From an uncultured Paracoccus sp. (GTDB lineage Bacteria > Pseudomonadota > Alphaproteobacteria > Rhodobacterales > Rhodobacteraceae), in assembly GCA_934533075.1 (NCBI GenBank), contig CAKTBJ010000002.1, positions 62,001 to 126,000 on the forward strand: 64,000 nucleotides of DNA. Reading direction: 5' to 3'. The notes below the pieces were generated by a model, which was not told where the DNA came from, ran no database searches, and worked only from the letters and a program-made list of their open reading frames with translations. Below, piece after piece: positions 50,101-61,699 of the stretch (its first letter is position 1; every line of letters starts with the position of its first letter). Both the position numbers and the translations under genes were made by a program.

Positions 50101-51291
50101 TCAGTCGGCGCCCAGCCCCATGCGCATCATCCGCTTGCGCAGCGGCGCGATGGCATGCAGCCCGGCCAGCCCCGCCGCCCGCAGGTCGCGCAAGGGCGGC
50201 GCCGAGACCCGGCTGGCGCGGTTCAGCAGGTCGATGCCGCGCAGCCGCAGCCAGGCATCCGGCCGGCGCTGGCGGGCATAGGCCGCCAGGCCGTCCGCCG
50301 CGCCCGGATCGTCGCGCGACAGGTCCAGCAGCGCCGACAGGTCCGACAGGCTCATGTTCAGCCCCTGCGCCCCGATGGGCGGCACGACATGCGCGGCCTC
50401 GGCGATCAGGGCGGTGCGCGGGCCGGCATAGCGGTCGGCAAGCTGGGCGATGATCGGCCAGGCATTCACCGCCGTTTCCAGCCGCAGATGCCCCAGCACC
50501 CCGGCCGAGCGCGCGTTCAGCGCCGCCTCGAATTCGGGACGGGGCAGGGCGCGCAGGCGCATCGCCTCCGGCCCGGCCTCCATCCAGATCACCGCCGAGG
50601 CCGGGCGCCCGTCGCGATCCGGCAGCGGCACCAGCGTGAACGGCCCGCCGGAGCGGTGGACCTCGATCGAGACATTCTCGTGCGGCTGCTCATGGGTGAC
50701 GGCGAAGGCCAGCGCCTTCTGGCCATAGCGGATCGTGCGCACGCCGATGCCCAGGGCCTGACGCACCGGCGAGTTGCGGCCATCCGCCGCCACCAGCAGC
50801 CGCGCGGTGACGGATTGCCCGTCCGACAGGCGCACGAAGGCGGCATCGTCGCGGGCGATCAGCGATTCGGTGGCGGTGCCGGGCTGGAAGGTGACGCCGG
50901 GAAGATCCCGAAGAAAGGCCGAAATCTCGCGCCGCAACAGCCAGTTGGGCAGGTTCCAGCCAAAGGGCAGCCCGTCGCCCAGATCGCCCGAATCGAAATC
51001 GCGGGCCATCCGCGCCACCGGCTCGCGCCCGCCGGCATCGACGATGCGCATGACCCGCAGCGGCGCGGCGAAGGGGGCCAGCCGGTCCCACAACCCGATC
51101 CGCTCGAACAGCCGCACCGAGGGGCGCAGGAACGCGGTCGAGCGCAGATCGGCGCCGGCGGCGCTCTCCTCGGTCACCGGCGGGGCGGGGTCCACGCACA
51201 GCACGCTGCGGCCCTGTGCGCCGAAGCCGGCGCTCGCGATCAGCCCGGCGATGCCGCCGCCGGAGATCAGGATATCCACCGCGCGGGCCAT
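50101..51291 (-). CDS. Ubiquinone-biosynthesis-type FAD hydroxylase
   Basis: Flavoprotein monooxygenase of 396 residues in the UbiH/UbiF/UbiL family. It has the FAD dinucleotide motif SGGGIAGLIASAG, ADGRNSPVRQ and the C-terminal EAAHVVPPIGAQGLNMSLSD. The GEAAH-type variant of the last motif is seen in UbiL-like proteins. It probably hydroxylates the ubiquinone ring at one or more positions; which one cannot be told by eye. It starts four bases after a 33-codon gene. Confidence 0.85.
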   Translation of the reverse strand: MARAVDILISGGGIAGLIASAGFGAQGRSVLCVDPAPPVTEESAAGADLRSTAFLRPSVRLFERIGLWDRLAPFAAPLRVMRIVDAGGREPVARMARDFDSGDLGDGLPFGWNLPNWLLRREISAFLRDLPGVTFQPGTATESLIARDDAAFVRLSDGQSVTARLLVAADGRNSPVRQALGIGVRTIRYGQKALAFAVTHEQPHENVSIEVHRSGGPFTLVPLPDRDGRPASAVIWMEAGPEAMRLRALPRPEFEAALNARSAGVLGHLRLETAVNAWPIIAQLADRYAGPRTALIAEAAHVVPPIGAQGLNMSLSDLSALLDLSRDDPGAADGLAAYARQRRPDAWLRLRGIDLLNRASRVSAPPLRDLRAAGLAGLHAIAPLRKRMMRMGLGAD

Positions 51292-51295
51292 GCCC

Positions 51296-51397
51296 CTATG
51301 CCAGCAGCGCCAGCAGCAGCGCGCCGGCCAGCGGCAGCAGCCAGGGCAGCAGGGGGCGGTCGGCCTTGCGGGCCACGGCGATCGCTTTCTTGGCCAT
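51296..51397 (-). CDS. Small membrane protein (33 aa)
   Basis: A 33-codon frame plus TAG between the nucleotidase and the hydroxylase genes on the same strand. The product starts MAKKAIAVARKADRP and continues with a Leu/Ala-rich hydrophobic stretch, so a single membrane helix with a basic N-terminus is likely. TGAGGT lies seven bases upstream. Tight spacing on both sides (eight and four bases) supports a three-gene operon. The function is unknown. Confidence 0.6.
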   Translation of the reverse strand: MAKKAIAVARKADRPLLPWLLPLAGALLLALLA

Positions 51398-51405
51398 GTC
51401 GAACC

Positions 51406-52137
51406 TCACGGGTTGGGGGTTGGCAGGTCGGGCGCAGGGTGGCATTGCGCCAGCCCCTGCGCAAGCGCGTCCAGGAAACCGGACAGGTCGAGGGTGTGGT
51501 GGGTGATGTGCAGCGTGGCCTCGGGCGGCATCGGCCGATGGCCCGGCCCGTCATGGCCGGACCCCACCAGAATCGTGCGCATGCCCTGCGTGAACGGCAC
51601 CGCGAGGTTGCGCGGCGCGTCCTCGAACATGGCGGCCTCGCGCGGGTCGAAGCCCACGGCGGCGCGGATTGCGTCATAAGCGCGCAGGTCGGGCTTGGGA
51701 TGCCAGCCGGTTTCGCCGATGCCCAGGATCGCGTCGAATCCCGACAGGCCGCGCGCCGCCAGCACCCGCCCGGCATAGGCGGCATCGGCATTGGTGTGGA
51801 TGATCTTGCGCCCCGGCAGCCGGGCGATGGCCCGCGCCAGCACCGGATCGGGCCGCAGCGCGCCCAGGTCGATGTCATGCACGTCGTCGAGGAAGTGATG
51901 CGGGTCCACGCCATGCTCGGCCATCAGCCCGGCCAGCGTGGTGCCGTGGCGGCGCCAATAGCGGTCCCGCAGCCGCGCCGCCTGCCGGGTGCTGACGCCC
52001 AGATGGCGGATGATATAGGCGCTCATCCGCGCGGAAATCTGGGGAAACAGCGCATTTTCAGGGGGATAAAGGGTATTGTCCAGATCGAAGATCCAGACGG
52101 TGACATGCGCGAAATCCTGCGGGTCGGGCCTTTGCAT
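51406..52137 (-). CDS. Pyrimidine 5'-nucleotidase (HAD family)
   Basis: 243-residue HAD hydrolase with nucleophile Asp18 and Asp20 in FDLDNTLYPP, IIHTNADAAY as motif II, Lys in HPKPDLRAY as motif III and MFEDAPRNL as motif IV. The YPP variant and length match the Sdt1-like pyrimidine 5'-nucleotidases. The ATG at 52137 is chosen over longer forms that would overlap the divergent GntR gene. It heads a tight three-gene unit. Confidence 0.88.
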   Translation of the reverse strand: MQRPDPQDFAHVTVWIFDLDNTLYPPENALFPQISARMSAYIIRHLGVSTRQAARLRDRYWRRHGTTLAGLMAEHGVDPHHFLDDVHDIDLGALRPDPVLARAIARLPGRKIIHTNADAAYAGRVLAARGLSGFDAILGIGETGWHPKPDLRAYDAIRAAVGFDPREAAMFEDAPRNLAVPFTQGMRTILVGSGHDGPGHRPMPPEATLHITHHTLDLSGFLDALAQGLAQCHPAPDLPTPNP

Positions 52138-52201
52138 GGGCCTGAGGTAATGCCGGGCGCCGGCGCTTGCAATCCCTGCGCGGGCGGTCCTTGATGGCGG
52201 C

Positions 52202-52828
52202 ATGAAAGATCCGCAATCCATGATCCTGTCCGCGATCGAGGACGGCACCTATCGTCCCGGCGACCGCCTCGTGGAAAGCGAGCTGGCGGAACGCCTCGGC
52301 GTGTCGCGCACCCCGATCCGCGAGGCCCTGCAACGGCTGGAGACCCAGGGCGTGCTGATCCGCGACGGCCGCAGCCTGATCGTCGCCAGCCTCGACCACA
52401 ACCAGCTGGCGGAACTGTATACCGTCCGCGCCGAACTGGAGGCGCTGGCCGCACGGCTGGCGGCGCGCCATGCCACGCCCGAGGAAATCCGCGTGCTGGG
52501 CCAGATGATCGCCGCCGACCGCGCCGCGCTGGCCGATCCGCAGGCGCTGGCGCAGTCGAACCGGCGCTTTCACCACCAGATCCACCTGGCGAGCCACAAC
52601 CGTTACCTCGTGCAGCAACTGGACATGCTGCACCGCTCGATGGCCTTGATGGCGCGCACCACGCTGGCGGCCGAGGGCCGGGCGCCGCGCGCGCTGGACG
52701 AGCATCAGGCGATCGTGGATGCGATCGCGGCGGGGGACGGCAATGCGGCGGCCTCGGCGCTGCGGGCGCATATTTCGAATGCCTACGAGACGCGGCTGCG
52801 GCAGGATGCCGGGGTTCGTGGCGGATAG
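52202..52828 (+). CDS. GntR-family regulator with FCD domain
   Basis: 208 residues. The winged helix includes YRPGDRLVESELAERLGVSR and TPIREALQRLETQG. The all-helical FCD sensor domain has the metal-binding histidines in FHHQIHLASHN and RAHISNAYE. Such regulators sense carboxylic acids or sugar acids. It is divergent from the nucleotidase operon with a 64-bp gap, but targets are unknown. Confidence 0.9.
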   Translation: MKDPQSMILSAIEDGTYRPGDRLVESELAERLGVSRTPIREALQRLETQGVLIRDGRSLIVASLDHNQLAELYTVRAELEALAARLAARHATPEEIRVLGQMIAADRAALADPQALAQSNRRFHHQIHLASHNRYLVQQLDMLHRSMALMARTTLAAEGRAPRALDEHQAIVDAIAAGDGNAAASALRAHISNAYETRLRQDAGVRGG

Positions 52829-52868
52829 TTTTCCATGAATAACAGGCTGCTGAAGAGGTAACCTCGAT

Positions 52869-53852
52869 TCACTCCCGCCCGATCATGGCCTCGACGGCCG
52901 CCAGCAGGGCCTCGCGGCCCTCCGGTTTCTCGAACAACGCCTCGTGGCGGGCGCCGGGCAGGTCCAGCAGGCGCGCGCCCGGCCACCGCGCCGCGCCGGC
53001 GCGAATCGCCGTGGCCGAAACGATTCGCTCGGCGCCGGAGACGCTGATCAGCGCCGGCAGGCCGGGCATGGGCAGGCGGGAAAGCGCCCGGCATTCGATC
53101 AGCGCCGCGCGGACCCAGCCGAAGGTGGGGCTGGTGACGACCTGATCGGGCAGGGCGGCGTTCAGCCCCTCCATCCAGTCCCACCAGCCGCGATCCGTGG
53201 TCAGCAGGTTGCTGGCGAATTGCGCATCGGGCGGGGCGGGATCGGCGGCCCCGCCGCCCGGCAACTGCCGTTCGCGAAGGCCCAGCCGGCAGGCCAGGGC
53301 GGCAACCTGCCGCGCCAGCGGGGCGGCAAGGCCCTGCGGCAGCCGTCCCAGGGCGATCCCCCACATCGGCGCCGAAAAGCTGGCGCTGCGCACCGCCAGC
53401 CCGCGATGCAGCGCCCGCAGCCCGATGGCGCCGCCCATCGAATGCGCCAGCAGATGCCAGGGGCGGGGCAGGGCCAGGGCCTCGGCAGCCTCGATGAAAG
53501 CCGAGACATCGCGTTGATAATCCAGAAAATCGCCGACATGGCCGGCGGCACGGTTGGCGATCAGCCGGTCCGACGCGCCCTGTCCGCGCCAGTCGACGGA
53601 CAGGACGGCAAGGCCGCGCGCCGCCAGCCTTGCGGCGACGGCGTGATATTTCTCGATGAACTCGGTGCGGCCGGGGAACAGCAGCAGCGTGGCGCGTGGC
53701 GACGGTCCCGTCCACAGCGCCGCCCGCAGCCGCACCCCGTCCGAAGCGCGCAGCCAGAAGGCATGCGCATCCGGCGCGAGCGGCACGGCCACCCCCGCCG
53801 GCAGCACCGGGCAGGGCAGCAGCGGCGCGGGATCGTATCCCGCCACCGGCAT
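52869..53852 (-). CDS. Alpha/beta hydrolase, monoglyceride lipase/PldB-like
   Basis: About 327 residues with LLLFPGRTEFIEKYH (oxyanion region), VDWRGQGASDR, nucleophile Ser in LLAHSMGG and a late His in PGARHEALFE. This pattern fits the lysophospholipase/monoacylglycerol lipase group. A GTG at 53864 would add four residues and sits two bases after the SCP2 stop. The ATG at 53852 has GGGTGG upstream and is preferred. It is probably co-transcribed with the SCP2 gene. Confidence 0.85.
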   Translation of the reverse strand: MPVAGYDPAPLLPCPVLPAGVAVPLAPDAHAFWLRASDGVRLRAALWTGPSPRATLLLFPGRTEFIEKYHAVAARLAARGLAVLSVDWRGQGASDRLIANRAAGHVGDFLDYQRDVSAFIEAAEALALPRPWHLLAHSMGGAIGLRALHRGLAVRSASFSAPMWGIALGRLPQGLAAPLARQVAALACRLGLRERQLPGGGAADPAPPDAQFASNLLTTDRGWWDWMEGLNAALPDQVVTSPTFGWVRAALIECRALSRLPMPGLPALISVSGAERIVSATAIRAGAARWPGARLLDLPGARHEALFEKPEGREALLAAVEAMIGRE

Positions 53853-53866
53853 CGCGCGGTCCACCC

Positions 53867-54151
53867 TTACGACAGCGCGGTGCCCAGCTGCATCGCCACC
53901 GGCAGCGAGCCGTCGATGGACAGCTTGCCGGTCATGTAGGCGACCGTCGGGTTGACCGAGCCGTCCAGCAGCCCCTCGAAGGTCTCGCGGCTGGCGGTCA
54001 GGGTGACATCCGCCGGATCGTCCCCGGCGCGCACGCCGTTCTGGTCGATCATCAGCGCGCCCTCGCCCTCGATGACGAATTTCGCCACGGCATCGAAATT
54101 CTCGATCTTCTGGCTCAGCGCCTTGACGGCGGCATTCACGATTTCGCTCAT
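53867..54151 (-). CDS. SCP2 sterol-carrier-domain protein
   Basis: A 94-residue stand-alone SCP2 domain with FVIEGEGALMID, DVTLTASRETFEGLL and YMTGKLSIDGSLPVAMQL. Such domains bind hydrophobic ligands such as fatty acyl chains. AGAGGG lies six bases before the ATG. It is followed at once by the lipase-like gene, suggesting linked lipid handling. Confidence 0.9.
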   Translation of the reverse strand: MSEIVNAAVKALSQKIENFDAVAKFVIEGEGALMIDQNGVRAGDDPADVTLTASRETFEGLLDGSVNPTVAYMTGKLSIDGSLPVAMQLGTALS

Positions 54152-54223
54152 ATCATCCCTCTGTTCATGGTGCGCCGGCAAGCAGGCTGGCATCATCCGC
54201 CGGCCCCGGATAGAAACCCATAC

Positions 54224-54855
54224 ATGGCGCCGCGCATCATCCTTTACCACCTATCCGTGCAGATATTAGCCCTCCTGGTGGTTAACTTTCCATTGATGCC
54301 GACGAACGTGGCGGCACAGGATGCGGACAGTTTTATCCAATCCCCCGATGCTCCCGCCGATACCCTGCCCGATGTCGCGGCCGACGAGGCCCGGCTGCGC
54401 ACCCTGTTCGCCACCCTGCAAGCCCCCGGCGAGGGCTGGCGGCTGGCCGAGACCGAGATCTTCCAGATCTGGTCGCGCTCGGGCAGCGCGGCGATGGACC
54501 TGCTGCTGAAGCGCGGCATCGAGGCGCTGGACGCGGGCGAGCTGGAGCTGGCGATCTTTCACCTGACCGCCCTGACCGACCACGCCCCCGGTTTCGCCGA
54601 GGGCTGGGCGGGGCGCGGCGCCGCGCTGGCGGCGGCCGGGCAGTTCGGGCCGGCCGCCGCCGACCTCGCCCGCGCGCTGCAACTGGAGCCGCGGCATTTC
54701 GCAGCGCTGACCCTGTTGTGCCACATGTTCGAGGAGATGGGCGCCGAGGACCGCGCCGAGGCCGCCTGCACCGCCAGCCTCGCCATCCATCCGCACCAGC
54801 AGGAGGCCATCGACGCGCTGGCCCGCCTGCAATACCGCCGCGACGGGACGCTGTT

Positions 54856-54859
<4 letters not shown>
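54224..54859 (+). CDS. Exported TPR-repeat protein
   Basis: 211 residues. A signal peptide (hydrophobic LYHLSVQILALLVVNF, cut near VAAQDA) is followed by helical TPR-like repeats: DLLLKRGIEALDAGELELAI, GWAGRGAALAAAGQFGPAA and HFAALTLLCHMFEEMG. It is probably a periplasmic scaffold. The first 30 codons are AT-richer than the rest. Its stop overlaps the helicase start (GTGA). Confidence 0.8.
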
Positions 54860-57894
<3,035 letters not shown>

Positions 57895-57904
57895 GGGGGC
57901 GGGC

Positions 57905-58246
57905 TTGAGCCGGCGCCGCCCGGTCCCGGAGGCCGCCGACGACGAGGCGGAGGAGGGGGCGGGGCGGCTGCGGCTGGATCGCTGGCTGTGGCATGCGCGC
58001 GCCTGCAAGACCCGCACGCTGGCGGCGGCGCAGATCGCCGGCGGCGGCGTGCGCGTCAACGGCCAGCCCTGCCGCAAGCCGGGCCGGCTGGTCGGTCCCG
58101 GCGACGTGGTGACGGTCTTTGCCGGCCGCCGCGTGCTGGCCTATGAGGTGATCGCCCCCGGCACCCGGCGCGGCCCGGCGGCCGAGGCTGCGACACTTTA
58201 TCGCGATCTGACGCCGCCGCCCGACCCCGGCGACGCCCCGGCTTGA
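57905..58246 (+). CDS. S4-domain RNA-binding protein (HslR-like)
   Basis: 113 residues with an S4 domain: LRLDRWLWHARACKTRTLAA, GGGVRVNGQPCRKPG and VGPGDVVTV. It resembles HslR/Hsp15, which binds stalled 50S subunits with nascent chains. The TTG start is supported by GAGGGGG upstream and by the absence of other starts before the S4 domain. It follows the helicase by 10 bp. Confidence 0.85.
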   Translation: MSRRRPVPEAADDEAEEGAGRLRLDRWLWHARACKTRTLAAAQIAGGGVRVNGQPCRKPGRLVGPGDVVTVFAGRRVLAYEVIAPGTRRGPAAEAATLYRDLTPPPDPGDAPA

Positions 58247-58298
58247 TTGCATGGCCCCGAGGCGTTAGGTCGGGTTCATCCCGCCGCTGGAGGCCGCC

Positions 58299-58637
58299 AT
58301 GACCTACGTTGTCACCGAAAATTGCATCATGTGCAAATACACGGATTGCGTCGAGGTCTGTCCGGTCGATTGCTTCTATGAAGGCGAGAACACGCTGGTC
58401 ATCCACCCGGATGAATGCATCGACTGCGGCGTGTGCGAGCCGGAATGCCCCGCCGAGGCCATCTTCCCGGATACCGAGCCGGACATGGACCGCTGGGTCG
58501 AGTTCAACCGGAAATATGCCGAGCAATGGCCGGTCATCACCCACAAGAAGGACCCGATGCCCGGCTATGAGGATATGGACGGCCGCGCCGGCAAGCTGGC
58601 CGAGTTCTTCTCGGAAAAGCCCGGCGAGGGCGACTGA
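58299..58637 (+). CDS. fdxA: Seven-iron ferredoxin FdxA
   Basis: 112 residues carrying a [3Fe-4S] and a [4Fe-4S] cluster. The ligands C9, C17 and C50 fit the 3Fe cluster, and C21, C40, C43 and C46 the 4Fe cluster, as in other FdxA proteins. The C-terminal extension is normal for the family. GGAGG precedes the ATG. It transfers electrons in the cytoplasm; the partner is unknown. Confidence 0.95.
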   Translation: MTYVVTENCIMCKYTDCVEVCPVDCFYEGENTLVIHPDECIDCGVCEPECPAEAIFPDTEPDMDRWVEFNRKYAEQWPVITHKKDPMPGYEDMDGRAGKLAEFFSEKPGEGD

Positions 58638-58938
58638 CACGGATGCCGGCGCGCACCTGTCGTACGAATCGGTCCGCTTCGGATGCATTTGCGCGCAATA
58701 TGTTGATTTCCGTAAGGTAAGGCGCTGCTTTGCCCCGCTTTCTTGCGGGCGGATTTTATGGTATGCTTACCGCAGCGTCAGGGCCTCGACGTTTTCGGGG
58801 GCGCTGTCGTTTGGTCGATTTCGACGGGCTGCCCCGCCGATGAGGATGGTTTATTTGGGCCGCAGGGCGAACGTCGCGCCCTGTTGGTCGGTTTCGTGTC
58901 CGGCACAGCGCATCCGGGCGCCTGACTGAGGAAACAGC
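58638..58938. other. Spacer between fdxA and carD
   Basis: 301 bp without a convincing gene; less GC-rich than the flanks. It contains a 7-bp hairpin CAGGGCG/CGCCCTG at 58863-58883 and the small inverted pair GGTA/TACC near 58760. It probably holds the carD promoter, but I cannot place -35 and -10 boxes with confidence. Confidence 0.45.
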
Positions 58939-59451
58939 ATGAGCAAAAGCACCAAGAAGCACGACTTCCGTCGCGATGATTTCGTCGTCTATCCCGCGCA
59001 TGGCGTGGGCCGCATCGTCTCCATCGAGGAGCAGGAGGTCGCCGGCATGAAGCTGGAGATGTTCGTGATCTCCTTCGACAAGGACAAGATGACCCTCTCG
59101 GTGCCGACCGCGCGGGCGACCGAGATCGGCATGCGCAGCCTGTCCTCGCCCGACCTGGTGGACCGCGCGATGGAGACGCTGAAGGGCAAGGCCCGCGTCA
59201 AGCGCGCCATGTGGTCGCGCCGTGCGCAGGAATACGAGCAGAAGATCAATTCCGGCGAACTGCTGTCCATCGCCGAGGTGGTGCGCGACCTGCACCGCAA
59301 CGACGAGCAGCGCGAGCAGTCCTATTCCGAGCGCCAGCTTTACGAGGCCGCGCTGGACCGCCTGACCCGCGAGGTCGCCGCCGTCAGCGGCACCGACGAG
59401 GCCGAGGCCCAGCGCCGCGTCGGCGAGGTGCTGACCAGCCGCGCCGCCTGA
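58939..59451 (+). CDS. carD: CarD-family transcription factor (CdnL-like)
   Basis: 170 residues. The N-terminal RNA-polymerase-interacting domain has DDFVVYPAHGVGRIVSIEEQ, and the helical C-terminal domain includes RAMWSRRAQEYEQKINSGE. CarD/CdnL proteins bind the beta subunit and stabilise open complexes, often at rRNA promoters. GAGGAAACAGC precedes the ATG. It is followed by a strong terminator. Confidence 0.94.
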   Translation: MSKSTKKHDFRRDDFVVYPAHGVGRIVSIEEQEVAGMKLEMFVISFDKDKMTLSVPTARATEIGMRSLSSPDLVDRAMETLKGKARVKRAMWSRRAQEYEQKINSGELLSIAEVVRDLHRNDEQREQSYSERQLYEAALDRLTREVAAVSGTDEAEAQRRVGEVLTSRAA

Positions 59452-59473
59452 TTTTCCGGCATCCCGCATGCGG

Positions 59474-59496
59474 GGCGTCCCTTCGGGGGCGCCTTT
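59474..59496 (+). terminator. Terminator after carD with UUCG tetraloop
   Basis: GGCGTCCC (59474-59481) and GGGGCGCC (59486-59493) pair over eight positions, including one G-T pair, around a TTCG loop. TTT then CTGTGTTTG follows. Good intrinsic terminator. Confidence 0.75.
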
Positions 59497-59536
59497 CTGT
59501 GTTTGTGGGGCGGGGACGGTGTCGGGGGGTGTCGTC

Positions 59537-59636
59537 GGGCAAGGTGCGTGCTTGCACGCACCCTACGGCGTTGATCCTTTTGCGGGTGGTGCCCGACCGT
59601 TGCGTTGTAGGGTGCGTGCTTGCACGCACCTTGCCC
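59537..59636. repeat. Paired REP-like palindromes in inverted order
   Basis: Two copies of GGTGCGTGCTTGCACGCACC at 59543-59562 and 59611-59630. They are flanked so that the whole unit is itself an inverted repeat: GGGCAAGGTGCGTGC at 59537-59551 mirrors 59622-59636, and GCACGCACCCTAC at 59554-59566 mirrors 59607-59619. This is the layout of a BIME. Part of the 474-bp spacer (59452-59925) between carD and metY. Confidence 0.75.
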
Positions 59637-59800
59637 ACCGTTCCCATGCCGCCCCGCTGGACAATTCCCGCCGGCCGGCCTGGATCGCCGGCCAGACCCA
59701 TCCCCGCCGCCCCGCGGCCTCGGCGCGTGGACCCGCCTCCCCGCGTCCGCCCCGACTTCGGGGCGCCCTTGTCCGCATTTGCGGCATATTCCGTCCGATC

Positions 59801-59856
59801 CGATCATATGACCCAAACCCGGCGGCCATATGCAGGGATTGCTGTTCATATGATCG
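59801..59856. promoter_or_regulatory. Triple CATATG operator-like array before metY
   Basis: CATATG occurs at 59805-59810, 59827-59832 and 59847-59852, 22 and 20 bp apart, close to two helical turns. The outer copies are part of a perfect 11-bp inverted repeat, CGATCATATGA (59801-59811) and TCATATGATCG (59846-59856). The array lies 70-125 bp before the metY start and is much more AT-rich than the spacer. Confidence 0.55.
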
Positions 59857-59925
59857 AAAACCCCCGGTTGCACCCGTTTCTGCACCCGCATAACCTCGCC
59901 GCCGGACCCCGTTTCAGAGGACGCC

Positions 59926-61209
59926 ATGAGCGACTTGCATTTCGATACCCTCGCCATCCATGCCGGCACGCCCCCCGATCCGGCCACCGGCGCCCGGCAG
60001 ATGCCGATCTATCAATCCACCGCCTTCGTGTTCCGCGACGCCGACCATGCCGCGCGGCTGTTCAACCTTCAGGAGGTTGGCTTCATCTATTCCCGCCTGA
60101 CCAACCCCACCGTGGCGGCCTTGCAGACCCGCGTGGCGGCGCTGGAGGGCGGCGCCGGCGCCGTCGCGTGCTCCTCCGGCCATGCGGCGCAGATCATGGC
60201 GCTGTTCCCGCTGATGGGTCCGGGGCTGAACATCGTCGCCTCGACGCGGCTTTACGGCGGTTCGATCACCCAGCTTTCCCGGACCATCCGCCGCTTCGGC
60301 TGGTCGGCGTCCTTCGTGGACCTCGACGACCTGGACGCCGTGCGCGCCGCCATCGACGAGAACACCCGCGCCATCTTCGTGGAATCGATCTCGAATCCCG
60401 GTGGCTACCTGACCGACATCCCGGCCATCGCGAAGATCGCCGACGAGGCCGGCATCCCGCTGATCGTGGATAACACCCTCGCCACCCCGGTCCTGTTCCG
60501 TCCCATCGACCACGGCGCGACGCTGGTGGTCAATTCGCTGACCAAGTTCATGACCGGCAACGGCACCGTCACCGGCGGCGCCGTGGTGGATTCGGGCCGG
60601 TTCGACTGGTCGGCCTCGGGCAAGTTCCCCAGCCTGTCGGAGCCGGAACCCGCCTATCACGGCCTGAAATTCCACGAGACCTTCGGCCCGGCCGCCTTCA
60701 CCTTCCATTCCATCGCCATCGGCCTGCGCGACCTGGGCATGACGCTGAACCCGCAGGCGGCGCATTACACGCTGCTGGGGCTGGAGACGCTGCATCTGCG
60801 CGTCCCCCGCCATGTCGAGAACGCGCAAAGGGTCGCCGAATGGCTGGAGGCCGATCCGCGCGTCGAATCCGTGACTTACGCGGGGCTGGCCAGCTCGCCC
60901 TATGCCGAGCGCGCGGCGCGGCTTTACCCGAAGGGCGCCGGCTCGCTGTTCAGCTTCGCGGTCAGGGGCGGCTATGACGCCTGCGTCAAGCTGGTCGATT
61001 CGCTGAAACTGTTCAGCCATGTCGCCAATCTGGGGGATGCGCGCTCGCTGGTGATCCATTCGGCATCGACCACCCATCGCCAGCTTGCCGAGGCCGAACA
61101 GATTGCCGCCGGCGCGGCGCCGAACCTGGTGCGGCTGTCGATCGGGCTGGAGGACCCGGCCGACATCATCGCCGACCTGGATCAGGCGCTGGACGCGGCG
61201 ACGCGCTGA
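59926..61209 (+). CDS. metY: O-acetylhomoserine sulfhydrylase (MetY)
   Basis: PLP-dependent enzyme of 427 residues that makes homocysteine or cysteine from O-acetylated amino acids and sulfide. It has FDTLAIHAGTPPDPATGARQ, the PLP Lys207 in VNSLTKFMTGNG, and YSRLTNPTVAALQ. The C-terminal SLVIHSASTTHRQL is typical of MetY. AGAGGA precedes the ATG. Upstream lies a three-box operator-like array and downstream a terminator, so it is probably a single-gene transcript. Confidence 0.94.
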   Translation: MSDLHFDTLAIHAGTPPDPATGARQMPIYQSTAFVFRDADHAARLFNLQEVGFIYSRLTNPTVAALQTRVAALEGGAGAVACSSGHAAQIMALFPLMGPGLNIVASTRLYGGSITQLSRTIRRFGWSASFVDLDDLDAVRAAIDENTRAIFVESISNPGGYLTDIPAIAKIADEAGIPLIVDNTLATPVLFRPIDHGATLVVNSLTKFMTGNGTVTGGAVVDSGRFDWSASGKFPSLSEPEPAYHGLKFHETFGPAAFTFHSIAIGLRDLGMTLNPQAAHYTLLGLETLHLRVPRHVENAQRVAEWLEADPRVESVTYAGLASSPYAERAARLYPKGAGSLFSFAVRGGYDACVKLVDSLKLFSHVANLGDARSLVIHSASTTHRQLAEAEQIAAGAAPNLVRLSIGLEDPADIIADLDQALDAATR

Positions 61210-61212
61210 AAC

Positions 61213-61282
61213 GGGTGGCGGCGTGCGGCCGCCACCCCCGCGCCGCACGGGCAGGCGGGCCGCATGGCCCGCCTTCTTCTTT
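61213..61282 (+). terminator. metY terminator region, two perfect hairpins
   Basis: First stem GGGTGGCGGC (61213-61222) and GCCGCCACCC (61228-61237). Second stem GGCGGGCC (61254-61261) and GGCCCGCC (61266-61273), followed by TTCTTCTTT. The second is the likely terminator. Its tail touches the stop codon of the convergent YciI gene. Confidence 0.65.
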
Positions 61283-61647
61283 CATGGCTGCCCCGCCGGC
61301 AGGTGCGGCCCGGCGAGGAAGGGCATGATGTCCACCCCGTCGCCGGGAAAGACGGTGAAATGGGGATGGTCCCGGAACAGGTCCGCCGCCGCTTCGATGC
61401 TGTCCGCCTCGACCACCAGATAGCCGCAGAACGGGTTGGTCGCGGCCGCGGCCCCCTCCCTGGTCACGCGCAGGGTCTTGCCCACCATGCCGCCGCGATC
61501 GGGGATCGACGCGGCATTGCGCTTTTCCCATGCCTGCCACAGCGGCAGGCCGATCCGGTCGGCTTCTTCCTGCTGCTGCGGGGGCAGGCTGCGAAAGCGC
61601 GCCAGATCCTCCGGCCGCATCGTGTAGACGGCGAGAAAATAGGCCAT
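61282..61647 (-). CDS. YciI-family protein
   Basis: 121 residues of the YciI/YCII-related ferredoxin-like fold: YFLAVYTMRPEDLARF, GKTLRVTREG and GYLVVEADSIEAAADLF, ending in HFTVFPGDGVDIMPFL. Members are small dimeric proteins of unclear activity. AGGAGG lies eight bases before the ATG. Convergent with metY. Confidence 0.85.
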   Translation of the reverse strand: MAYFLAVYTMRPEDLARFRSLPPQQQEEADRIGLPLWQAWEKRNAASIPDRGGMVGKTLRVTREGAAAATNPFCGYLVVEADSIEAAADLFRDHPHFTVFPGDGVDIMPFLAGPHLPAGQP

Positions 61648-61699
61648 GCGGCGTCCTCCTGCTGCGGCCGACGCGGGCGCCGGGCCGCGATCAATCATG

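Noticed and set aside
59537-59636. Possible CRISPR repeat pair
   Set aside because: Only two palindromic units in inverted, not direct, order, with no regular spacers; REP/BIME explains them better.
59801-59925. SAM riboswitch before metY
   Set aside because: No conserved core of the SAM-II or SAM/SAH classes is visible; the ordered CATATG boxes look like DNA-binding sites.
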